A stretch of DNA of 64,000 nt from JBKBIP01 sp046297495 (GTDB lineage: Bacteria > Planctomycetota > Planctomycetia > Gemmatales > Gemmataceae), in the NCBI GenBank assembly GCA_046297495.1, contig JBKBIP010000007.1, positions 1 through 64,000 on the forward strand. The letters are read 5' to 3'. A model generated the notes under the pieces. That model ran no database searches. It was not told the DNA's origin and saw nothing but the letters and a program-made list of their open reading frames with translations. The translations under genes were made by a program, and so were the position numbers. Positions 52,035-59,485 of this stretch are shown piece after piece; position 1 is the first letter of the stretch, and every line of letters starts with the position of its first letter.

Positions 52035-52101
52035 TCGTTCCCAGGCAGAATCTGGGAACGAGGAAGAGCGGGGGCGCTCGCCCGCGGCTCGCTCGCTAAA
52101 C
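52035..52101. repeat. Composite repeat: GTTCCCAG stem-loop plus 26-bp repeat copy B
   Basis: A 10-bp perfect stem (TCGTTCCCAG 52035-52044 with CTGGGAACGA 52052-52061, loop GCAGAAT) is followed by an exact second copy (52076-52101) of the 26-bp repeat in purC. It fills the gap between the cyclase-family and chorismate mutase genes. Confidence 0.88.
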
Positions 52102-52117
52102 ATGGATTCTTGACTCC

Positions 52118-52897
52118 TCACTCCGGCACCAACGCGACCGCTCGGCACCAAGCGGCGCTGGCCCCTTGGATTTTCACGGGCAGACACGAGACATAGAAAC
52201 CATGCGGCTTGGGAATTTGTTCCAGGTTGGCTAGTTTCTCGATCTGGCAATACTCGCGGGTAAGGCCGGCGAAGTGGGCGGGCCAGATGTAGCGGCCATC
52301 GCCGGTGCGGCGAAAGTCGGCCACCATGTCAGCAAAGGGGCGGTCGAGCGTGTAGGCGTCGATGCCAATGACTCGCACCCCCTGTTCCACCAGCCACAAC
52401 ACTCCCTCGCGCCCCATACCCGGTTGGGCGAAATACTCCTTGGAAGATAGCCGTTTGTCGGCTCCGGTGTGTAGCAACACGATGTCCCGTTCTTGCAATC
52501 GATAGTCAATCTTGGCCAGCGCCGCTTGCAGGTCGGCTACGGTGATGAACTCCCCCGCCACTTTGTGACGCATATCGAGCACCACGCCGGGGGCGAAACA
52601 CCATTCCAACGGCACCTCGTCGATGCGCCGCGCCGGTTTCCCTTCCGCGATCGGGCCATAGTGATACGGGGCATCGACATGCGTGCCGGTGTGGGTGATG
52701 GCGTGGATTTCCTCGATGGCCCAGCCCAAGCCGTGAGAATACACCAAATCCTCCGCCGTGACGCCGAAGAATTGCCGCATCTGTTGCAAACCCGCTGCCT
52801 CGTGGGTGATGTAGTGGATGCTGGCCGGCATCGGTTCGCTGACAGCGTTATGCTCCAACGGCACACTCAGATCAATCAAACGCGGTTTACCGAGCAT
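52118..52897 (-). CDS. Cyclase-family hydrolase (kynurenine formamidase-like)
   Basis: 259 residues with the family's metal motif THTGTHVDAPYHYGP, preceded by LIDLSVPLEHNAVSEPMP and followed by DIVLLHTGADKRL and GVRVIGIDAYTLDRP. The fold includes bacterial kynurenine formamidase (KynB), isatin hydrolase and uncharacterised members. The proximity of chorismate mutase is suggestive of aromatic metabolism but kyn genes are absent, so assignment stops at family. Cytoplasmic. Divergent from the sulfatase at 53022; first gene of the leftward set. Confidence 0.88.
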   Translation of the reverse strand: MLGKPRLIDLSVPLEHNAVSEPMPASIHYITHEAAGLQQMRQFFGVTAEDLVYSHGLGWAIEEIHAITHTGTHVDAPYHYGPIAEGKPARRIDEVPLEWCFAPGVVLDMRHKVAGEFITVADLQAALAKIDYRLQERDIVLLHTGADKRLSSKEYFAQPGMGREGVLWLVEQGVRVIGIDAYTLDRPFADMVADFRRTGDGRYIWPAHFAGLTREYCQIEKLANLEQIPKPHGFYVSCLPVKIQGASAAWCRAVALVPE

Positions 52898-53021
52898 GGG
52901 AAGATCGCTTTCTGGGAATGTCGATTACACGCGCCGGCTATTCTACGGACGAAGGCATTGATTTAGAATAAGACAGTCCATCGGAAACCAAAACAACGAG
53001 CCAGTTACGGGAGGATACCTG

Positions 53022-54290
53022 ATGAACCCTGTCCGCCTCGTTTGCACCTTGCTGCTTACTCTGTTTGGCGTGGGAGCCGCTTGGTCGGCGGAGAAACCGA
53101 ATGTCGTCCTGATCATCAGCGATGACCAGGCCTGGACCGATTTCGGCTTCATGGGGCATGATGTCATTAAGACGCCCCACATCGACCAGCTGGCGGCGGA
53201 AAGCGCCGTGTTTCCCAATGGCTACGTGCCGACCTCGCTGTGCCGGGCCAGTTTGGCGACGTTGCTCACCGGCTTGTACGGCCATCAGCACAAGATTTGC
53301 TGCAACGATCCGCCCGACGGCGTGGATCGCGGCGCTATGCACCCGTTCATTCAGGATGCCCCCGCCGTGCCGCGCTTGCTCAAGGCGGCCGGTTATCGCA
53401 GCTTCCAAACCGGTAAGTTCTGGGAAGGGCACTACGCCAACGCTGGCTTCACGGACGGCATGACCGTCAAGGGGCGGCACGGTGATGACGGATTGATCAT
53501 TGGCCGCAAGACCATGCAGCCTATTTACGATTTCATCGAGGCCGATCCGATCAAGCCATTCTTTCTGTGGTACGCCCCCATGATGCCACACGAGCCACAC
53601 AATCCGCCGGAGCGCTTGCTGAAGAAATACGCCGTCGAGGGCCGAAATCTCAAACTGGCCAAATACTACGCCATGTGCGAATGGTTCGATGAAACGGTCG
53701 GCGACTTAATGGGCTATCTGGATCGCAAGAAGCTGCGCGACAATACGCTGGTCATTTTCGTTGTCGATAACGGCTGGATTCAAGAAACCGGAGAGGTTCG
53801 CACCACGCGCGGCTGGTTCGCCCCCAAGAGCAAGCTGTCCCCCTACGACGGCGGCCTGCGCACGCCGATCTTGCTGCGTTGGCCCGGCCACACCAAAGCA
53901 GGGCGCTACAACGATCTGGTTTCGACGATTGACTTGGCTCCGACGATCCTGACCGCTTGCAACGTGCCAGTGCCCAAGGAGATGCCGGGCATGAGCCTGC
54001 TTGGCGTCGCCGAAGGCAAGGGACCGCTCAACCGCCACGCCGTCTTCGGCGACATCTACGTCCACACCGCCAAGGTGCTCGATAAGCCCGCATTGAATCT
54101 GACGCATCGCTGGGTGCGGGAAGGAGATTGGAAGCTCATCTCTTTTGAGGATGAGAAAAAAGCCGAGTTGTACAACTTGGCGAACGACCCCCACGAGGAA
54201 AAGAACCTGGTCGCCGATCATCCCGACAAAGTCGCCCACTTGAAAAAGTTGATCGATCAATGGTGGAACGTGCGCGACGGCGAACCGTGA
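53022..54290 (+). CDS. Sulfatase-family protein with atypical active-site motif, secreted
   Basis: 422 residues with signal peptide MNPVRLVCTLLLTLFGVGAA after GGGAGGA. Sulfatase features: metal site VVLIISDDQAWTDFGF, TPHIDQLAAESAVF, and the loop SLCRASLATLLTG, where Cys74 takes the formylglycine position; the canonical C-x-P/A-x-R has Leu instead of Arg at the fifth position. Later VVDNGWIQETG and APKSKLSPYDGGLRTPILLRWPG are typical of planctomycete sulfatase-like proteins. Probably periplasmic. Shorter than average and similar to a group of CR(P/A)SLATLLTG proteins whose activity is uncertain. Single-gene unit, divergent from the cyclase-family gene. Confidence 0.9.
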   Translation: MNPVRLVCTLLLTLFGVGAAWSAEKPNVVLIISDDQAWTDFGFMGHDVIKTPHIDQLAAESAVFPNGYVPTSLCRASLATLLTGLYGHQHKICCNDPPDGVDRGAMHPFIQDAPAVPRLLKAAGYRSFQTGKFWEGHYANAGFTDGMTVKGRHGDDGLIIGRKTMQPIYDFIEADPIKPFFLWYAPMMPHEPHNPPERLLKKYAVEGRNLKLAKYYAMCEWFDETVGDLMGYLDRKKLRDNTLVIFVVDNGWIQETGEVRTTRGWFAPKSKLSPYDGGLRTPILLRWPGHTKAGRYNDLVSTIDLAPTILTACNVPVPKEMPGMSLLGVAEGKGPLNRHAVFGDIYVHTAKVLDKPALNLTHRWVREGDWKLISFEDEKKAELYNLANDPHEEKNLVADHPDKVAHLKKLIDQWWNVRDGEP

Positions 54291-54415
54291 AGGATGGGGA
54301 ATATTCGGATACAATAATCAATGATTCAAGAACATGGTGGGCGGGGAACGCAAGTCCCCTGACGGCGTGACATCACCGGGAAGCTTATGCACTCCGCTCG
54401 CCTGGTTAATCATCC

Positions 54416-55108
54416 ATGAGCATCAAACGTTTCGCTGCCATCATCTGGGACCAAGGAATCGTGTCCACGTTCCTGACGGGTCTATTCGTCGTCCTTCCCC
54501 TGGCCATCACGGTTGGCATCATGGGCTGGGTGGGAAGTTGGTTGCAAGCCATCCTGGGACCCAATACTATCATCGGTCGTAGTCTCATGGCTATTGGCTT
54601 GCAATTCGTCACCGATGATACCGTGGCCATGCTCATCGGTTGGTCGCTGGTGTTGGTGGGTTTGTGGGTGCTCGGCTTATTGGTCAAGACCACGGCCCGC
54701 TATCGCCTGGAACAGGTGTTTCATCGCGTGTTGAACCGCATCCCCATCATCAAGCGCGTCTATGGCCCGGTGGAGCAAGTGGTGAGCATGTTACAGAAAA
54801 ATGAGGACAGCGCGGCCATGAAAGGCATGAGCGTGGTGTATTGTGCCTTCGGCGATCATCACCAAGGGGGATTTTTGGGACTGTTAACCACCACCTCCAC
54901 CTACCATTTCGGCAATGAGGAATGTTTCATCGTGTATATGCCGACGTCTCCCATTCCCATGACCGGCGGTCTGGTGATGATGCCGGCGCGATTGGTGAAA
55001 AAAGTCGATATGAAAGTAGAGGAATTGTTACAAGTGTATCTCTCGCTGGGGGTCATGGCTGGCCAAGTGGTGCCATCCAAATATCACACGACGAAATCGG
55101 CGATGTGA
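54416..55108 (+). CDS. DUF502 family membrane protein
   Basis: 230 residues with two strong membrane segments (about 18-42, FLTGLFVVLPLAITVGIMGWVG, and 70-95, TVAMLIGWSLVLVGLWVLGLLV) followed by a soluble domain: NRIPIIKRVYGPVEQVVSML is the DUF502 signature, then the YMPTSPIPMTGGLVMMPARLV block. The family is widespread in bacteria and plants (LCV-like/COV) and its function is unknown, perhaps envelope transport. Single gene; the next gene is convergent, with its terminator between. Confidence 0.92.
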   Translation: MSIKRFAAIIWDQGIVSTFLTGLFVVLPLAITVGIMGWVGSWLQAILGPNTIIGRSLMAIGLQFVTDDTVAMLIGWSLVLVGLWVLGLLVKTTARYRLEQVFHRVLNRIPIIKRVYGPVEQVVSMLQKNEDSAAMKGMSVVYCAFGDHHQGGFLGLLTTTSTYHFGNEECFIVYMPTSPIPMTGGLVMMPARLVKKVDMKVEELLQVYLSLGVMAGQVVPSKYHTTKSAM

Positions 55109-55167
55109 AATCACGGGGACGAGCAAGCATCCAGTCGGCTGGCGCGAGTCTCAAGAAACTACTCCCC

Positions 55168-55219
55168 AAAACAAAAAATGCCCAGGCCGGCTGCGGGAAT
55201 AACCGGCCTAGGCTCCTGT
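55168..55219 (-). terminator. Rho-independent terminator of the OB-fold lipoprotein gene
   Basis: On the minus strand GCCTAGGCCGG and CCGGCCTGGGC form an 11-bp stem with one mismatch and a loop of 12, followed by ATTTTTTGTTTT. Correctly placed 20-70 bases after the leftward gene's stop. Best intrinsic terminator in the window. Confidence 0.85.
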
Positions 55220-55239
55220 ACCTCGGCGATGCGGTCCGA

Positions 55240-55869
55240 TCAACGGTTGCCGCGCTTGATCAGGTGAATCTCGCTTACTTGGTAGGCGACGCCATTCTGA
55301 CTCTGGCCAGCGATTTGACCATGCACGCACACCAAGTCGCCGTCCTGGAACTCACGCATGTCACTGGAACCAATCAGGCTGACCACGCCGCCATAACGAT
55401 CCTGTTCGCCGGGGATGGTGTAGCGTACGACCCACTGGCCATTCAAGAAAGACAGTTGGCCGGTGATCCATTGGTAATTCTCATCGTGCCCCATCATGTT
55501 GGCGAAATGATCCGTCCCTGCGGGCTCCGGCTGCGACACTTTGGCCGACGTGTGGTGCGTCGTCGGCACTGGCACCAACCGACCCGTTTGGTTGGGGGTG
55601 GGGATGGCGCTGGGATTGGTATAACCCGTACCTGAATGCGGATGGTAGGTCATTCCTTGTTGTGGCATATAGATTTCTTCCCGGCCTTTGCGACCAAAGA
55701 TCGAGCCAATCTTCTGCCGCAAACCGGAGAGCGGTCCGGGGCGTTCCGAACCATAGGAGGCCACCTGTACGGACGGCTGTGACGCCGAGCCGGGATGGCA
55801 GTAACACGAAGCGTCGCCGGGACCGCCGACAACACAAGAAGCCGTCAACAACAAAAGTGCAGGGTTCAT
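55240..55869 (-). CDS. OB-fold-containing lipoprotein, unknown function
   Basis: About 209 residues from ATG 55869, six bases after GGAGGAG; the longer frame upstream (to 56076) has no support. The leader MNPALLLLTASCVVGG carries a lipobox-like TASC. A low-complexity Pro/Ser/Gly middle (about 30-125) leads to a C-terminal beta-rich domain (ITGQLSFLNGQWVVRYTIPG, SLIGSSDMREFQDGDLVCVHGQ) resembling a bacterial OB-fold. This layout is common in small planctomycete exported proteins; role unknown. Ends in a good intrinsic terminator. Confidence 0.8.
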   Translation of the reverse strand: MNPALLLLTASCVVGGPGDASCYCHPGSASQPSVQVASYGSERPGPLSGLRQKIGSIFGRKGREEIYMPQQGMTYHPHSGTGYTNPSAIPTPNQTGRLVPVPTTHHTSAKVSQPEPAGTDHFANMMGHDENYQWITGQLSFLNGQWVVRYTIPGEQDRYGGVVSLIGSSDMREFQDGDLVCVHGQIAGQSQNGVAYQVSEIHLIKRGNR

Positions 55870-56346
55870 GTTTCTCCTCCATTCCGTTAAAGGCAAGGAC
55901 GGTCGCCGGGAAGCACTCATTGCCCTTTGAGCAAGCGGGCTAAGCCCCAGCGACTTTTTGGGTGAGTTCATGCGAATCCGGGCGAGTCCTAATCCCGAAA
56001 CCGTCGAGATCTGGGACAGGCGTGATTCGGATCGTCTGGCGGTGGCGTGCTCAGTGGTGGATGACGCTTTTTCCAATGCTGGTTTCTATATTCGGTTTGC
56101 CGGGCATGTGTGCTTTAACGATCTTGCCTGATGTGTGGCGATTGCTGGTTCGGGCTGAAATGCGAGTCTTGCGGTTCTTATGAGGCGACGGCAGGGGATT
56201 GATTTGGACGAACCAACATGGAACTTCCTGACCGACATTGCACAATAATCCTTGACCGTGCCACCTGGACGGTTGAAGCGATTTTCCTTGACGAATTGTT
56301 TCGCGCGGACGGTGGATGACGCGCGACACGATCCATCCTTGAAACC
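55870..56346. other. Divergent intergenic region
   Basis: Lies between the OB-fold lipoprotein and rhomboid genes. Apart from palindrome copy 13 nothing is recognisable; frames on either strand (55962-56183, 56051-56370) lack ribosome-binding sites. Confidence 0.5.
56290..56337. repeat. Dispersed palindrome, copy 13
   Basis: Arms GACGAATTGTTTCGCGCG and CGCGCGACACGATCCATC pair at 14 of 18 positions. It ends nine bases before the rhomboid start codon and would occlude its ribosome-binding region if folded. Confidence 0.65.
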
Positions 56347-57828
56347 ATGATGGATAAACTGATGTCTCAAGCCAGTGAATTATCCTTGGAAGCTATTTTG
56401 CGCTACTGTGCCGCGGCCGCGCCGCAACCGTGGTATCCAGCGGTTCATGCCAAGGAAAAAGGCATGCCGCGCGATGACCTGGATCCATACCTGGACCCTC
56501 TGCGAATGGCCGGTCTGATTCGGTTGACGGATTGGGTCAAGGACATCGGCCAAGGCTACACATTGACGGACGAAGGACGGGAAGCCCTCAACAACCCGCG
56601 TGCCCTGGCTCGACTGCGTCAAGGACAACTTCCCGATAAACCCGCGCCGCCGAAACCGCGCCCCGACGACGAGCCGACCACCTACGAGCGCGGCGAGATG
56701 ATCCGCGAATCGGTGCTGACTCCTACCCCCATACCCATCACGCGCCTGCTTTTGGCCCTCAATATCGGCGTGTTCATTTATGGATGGTTTCTGGCCAATC
56801 AGGAAGGGATCGGCAACGATTATCTATCTTGGCGGGGAGGCGGCCAAGCCTCTCCCATTTATCTATCCATCGGCGCCGTGTCCCCAGCATCATTATTGGA
56901 TGGTCAATGGTGGCGGTTGTTGACGAGTTGCTTCGTCCACATCGGCCTCATGCACTTGGGCTTCAATATGTATGTCCTGTATGTCATCGGGCAAAACGTG
57001 GAGCGCATGTGGGGGCCGGCGCGCTACACGATACTGTACTTGTTGTCCGGTTGGGGAGCGAGCTGCTTGGCCATGGCGCTGCAACCCAAAGTCACGTTTC
57101 TGGCGGGGGCCTCCGGAGCGTTGTGCGGTGTGCTGGCCTCGGAAGCCTTATGGGTCTTCCTGAATCGCCGTTACTTGCCTGCTGCGCAAGTGTCTGCTTA
57201 TGGACGCACAATTATCATTAACTTGATCCTGATCACCTTCATCAGTTTGATGCCGGGCATCAGCGGCTATGCTCATCTCGGTGGTGCTCTGGTGGGAGTG
57301 GCCGTCACCCTGTTGTTGCAGGTCCAGCGCTTTGGCCGCCCCGTCAAAAAGACGTTGGCCGGCGCTGGCTTGGTGTTGGTGCCCGTGCTTTCGACTGGCT
57401 GGCTTCTCTATGCCATGCAGACGAATCCCACCTGGCAGCGAATGACATTTGAAAAGTTCCACCTGAAACAAATTAGCCAGACCTTGCGCGACGGCGGCGG
57501 CGTGTACGACAAGCAAATAGCACTTCTGGCGCGGCGAGAACCCAGCAGCCGCGATTCGGCCCAGGTGCGACAGGCGTTGCATGATGTCGCCGCCTCTCGA
57601 CAGCGGCTCACTGACTTGGCCGACACCTTGAAACGGCTGCCGGCGTACATCGACCCCCAGGTGGAGGAGGCCCGGCAAGTCGGCCTGGAATATGTCCAAA
57701 CGCTGGAGCACTTACTCGAACGCGGCGAACAGTGCTTGGCCAACGGTGGAGCATGGAGCGCCGAGGACCAAGCACAAGTCGAGAAAGTCAAGACCGTGCA
57801 AAAGAAATGGCGCGGTCTGTTGGAGTAA
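56347..57828 (+). CDS. Winged-helix / rhomboid protease fusion
   Basis: 493 residues. Residues about 10-90 look like a winged-helix domain (LSLEAILRYCAAAAPQPWYP, LDPLRMAGLIRLTDWVKDIGQGYTLTDEGREAL: the wing-like YTLTDEG is typical). Residues about 130-345 are a rhomboid core with six helices: WRLLTSCFVHIGLMHLGFNM (HxxxxHxxxN), GASGALCG with catalytic Ser256, and GYAHLGGALVG with catalytic His310. The tail (about 375-493) is helical, possibly coiled coil. Rhomboids cut proteins within the membrane; coupling to a DNA-binding-like domain hints at regulated release or at a protein-binding use of the winged helix. ATG 56350 two codons in is also possible. Confidence 0.9.
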   Translation: MMDKLMSQASELSLEAILRYCAAAAPQPWYPAVHAKEKGMPRDDLDPYLDPLRMAGLIRLTDWVKDIGQGYTLTDEGREALNNPRALARLRQGQLPDKPAPPKPRPDDEPTTYERGEMIRESVLTPTPIPITRLLLALNIGVFIYGWFLANQEGIGNDYLSWRGGGQASPIYLSIGAVSPASLLDGQWWRLLTSCFVHIGLMHLGFNMYVLYVIGQNVERMWGPARYTILYLLSGWGASCLAMALQPKVTFLAGASGALCGVLASEALWVFLNRRYLPAAQVSAYGRTIIINLILITFISLMPGISGYAHLGGALVGVAVTLLLQVQRFGRPVKKTLAGAGLVLVPVLSTGWLLYAMQTNPTWQRMTFEKFHLKQISQTLRDGGGVYDKQIALLARREPSSRDSAQVRQALHDVAASRQRLTDLADTLKRLPAYIDPQVEEARQVGLEYVQTLEHLLERGEQCLANGGAWSAEDQAQVEKVKTVQKKWRGLLE

Positions 57829-57888
57829 TCTTCCATTCTTCTCATCTGCTAGGATACGCTGACCTCTTGTTTACCGATTGCGATTGTG

Positions 57889-57934
57889 CATGGATCGTTT
57901 CGCCTGGGATATCGCGAGCGCGAAGCGATGAATC
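57889..57934. repeat. Dispersed palindrome, copy 14
   Basis: Arms CATGGATCGTTTCGC and GCGAAGCGATGAATC pair with few mismatches, in the gap between the convergent rhomboid and LRR genes. Confidence 0.65.
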
Positions 57935-57947
57935 ACTTAATATTTCC

Positions 57948-58703
57948 TCAGCGTCGCACTTCGATTTGGGGCAATGCTTGGGTCAACTCCTCGACCCCTT
58001 GCTGGGTGGTCTTGGTACCGCGTAGGTTCAGTTGGCGCAGCGTCGTTAGCTTGTGCAGATGGATCAAGCCGGCGTCGCTGATCGCCGTGCCGCTCAAATC
58101 CAGCGAACGCAGCTTCGGCATCTCCGCGAGATGAGCCAGCCCGGCATCCGTGACGCGCGTATTGGCGAGCGCCAATACCTCCAGTTGGCGCAAGCGGCTC
58201 AACTCGGCGAGACCGGCATTACCGACTTGGGTTTCCCACAAGTACAACTCGCGCAAGCCGCTTAACTGGCTTATATGTGTCATTCCTGAATCCGTGATAT
58301 GATCCCCCAGCATCAACACCTGCAATCCGGTCAAGCCGCGCAGGTGCTTCAAGCCGGCGTCGGTGATCGCGGTGTTTTCGAGCTTCAGCTGGCGTAGCTC
58401 GGTCATGCCTTCCAGAAACGCCAGACCGGCGTCAGTGACATGGCTGCCTCACAAATCCACCGCGCGGACGTTCGCCAGAGCGCGTACTTGCCGCAAGCCG
58501 GCGTCTGGGTCAAGGCAATTTCCCAGACAAATCGACAACCCCGTCTGGCCCGATTCCTCCGTCACCCGTTCGATGCTGCCCCCCATTTTTTCGAGGGTTT
58601 GAATCAAGCGTTCATTGTCCCCCGCACCGCCCCAGACGGGAAATCCCCAAACGCTCAGGAACAGGCTCGTTACGACCATGCGCATCAAGATGTTGTCTTG
58701 CAT
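57948..58703 (-). pseudogene. Leucine-rich-repeat lipoprotein-like gene with in-frame TGA
   Basis: One reading frame from ATG 58703 (AAGGAG seven bases upstream; signal MRMVVTSLFLSVWGFPVWGG) to the stop at 57948, broken once by TGA at 58449-58451. Upstream of the break: about 84 codons ending ALANVRAVDL. Downstream: GSHVTDAGLAFLEG and six further repeats of the type LxxLxLxxTxITDAGLxHL, the planctomycete LRR pattern. The break falls in the strand segment of one repeat (DL-stop-GSHVTDAGL), where the family has a residue such as Ser, Arg or Glu, so a single-base change would restore it. Either a recent nonsense mutation, a sequencing error or readthrough. Exported, function unknown. Confidence 0.82.
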
Positions 58704-58910
58704 GACTTGCTCCTTGGGGAAGGGAATCAACAGAGAAGGGGGATACCTATCTTCATTGTATCCATTGAGGAAGAAGAAAAGGCTGGAAATAACCACTGGG
58801 CACGAAGTTGCGGACAGTGCGGTTGGTCCAGCCAACCGCTGGAACTGGTCCCCAAGCGCCCGATGATTCTCCAGGAGAGGACATCTCGAGGCGTTCGCTC
58901 CAGAAACCGA

Positions 58911-59288
58911 TCATTTCAGGAACGCGCGCAATTCCTCGTCTGTCAAATTCCGCGTGAAGGCGGCTCCTAAAATCCATTCTCCAGTGGGATGCTCCAGACA
59001 GTAAATGACACGAATCCGCACATCGCACCTGTAATTCTTGAGCTTGTTGACGAGCTGAAGCGTCAGAACCGAGTGCGGTTCAAAACCGCGGGGGACGATC
59101 AAGCTGATCCCCCCGGCGGAGATGTTGCGGACCTTGACGGGTTGGGCCTCTCCCTCGACCGAGGCGATGAGCGTGCAGGAGGTATCGAGGTTGCACGGAA
59201 AACGAGGGGACACCCGACGATCTTGGACATTCGTGGGCGGCTTGCTCGAAAACCACTTTCTCCAAAACGAGTCCGCCTGTTTTGACAT
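58911..59288 (-). CDS. PilZ-domain protein
   Basis: About 125 residues from ATG 59288, after AGAGG; upstream frame to 59483 is unsupported and overlaps a palindrome. The c-di-GMP-binding pattern is present: QDRRVSPRFPC (RxxxR type) and VRNISAGGISLIVP (D/NxSxxG type with Asn). The protein thus probably responds to cyclic di-GMP. The C-terminal block DVRIRVIYCLEHPTGEWILG completes the beta barrel. It is upstream of the LRR gene on the same strand by 207 bases and divergent from uvrB. Confidence 0.9.
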   Translation of the reverse strand: MSKQADSFWRKWFSSKPPTNVQDRRVSPRFPCNLDTSCTLIASVEGEAQPVKVRNISAGGISLIVPRGFEPHSVLTLQLVNKLKNYRCDVRIRVIYCLEHPTGEWILGAAFTRNLTDEELRAFLK

Positions 59289-59413
59289 GATGTGCCTCTT
59301 ACTGTGAGGGGATTTCTCACGAATCCGAATTCCCGAACGATTGGGTTGAGCGAACGGGTGCGTTAGAATATCAGCATACATCATCGAGTGGCCATTTACC
59401 AGAAGCGGTTCGA

Positions 59414-59462
59414 GGATTTGTCGGTTCGGGAGCTTCCTGCTAGTCGCGCGAACCGATTCATC
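59414..59462. repeat. Dispersed palindrome, copy 15
   Basis: Arms GGATTTGTCGGTTCG and CGAACCGATTCATC pair well in the inner part (CGGTTCG/CGAACCG). Lies in the divergent gap just ahead of the uvrB ribosome-binding site. Confidence 0.65.
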
Positions 59463-59485
59463 AGCTAGAACGCAAGGAGACATGC

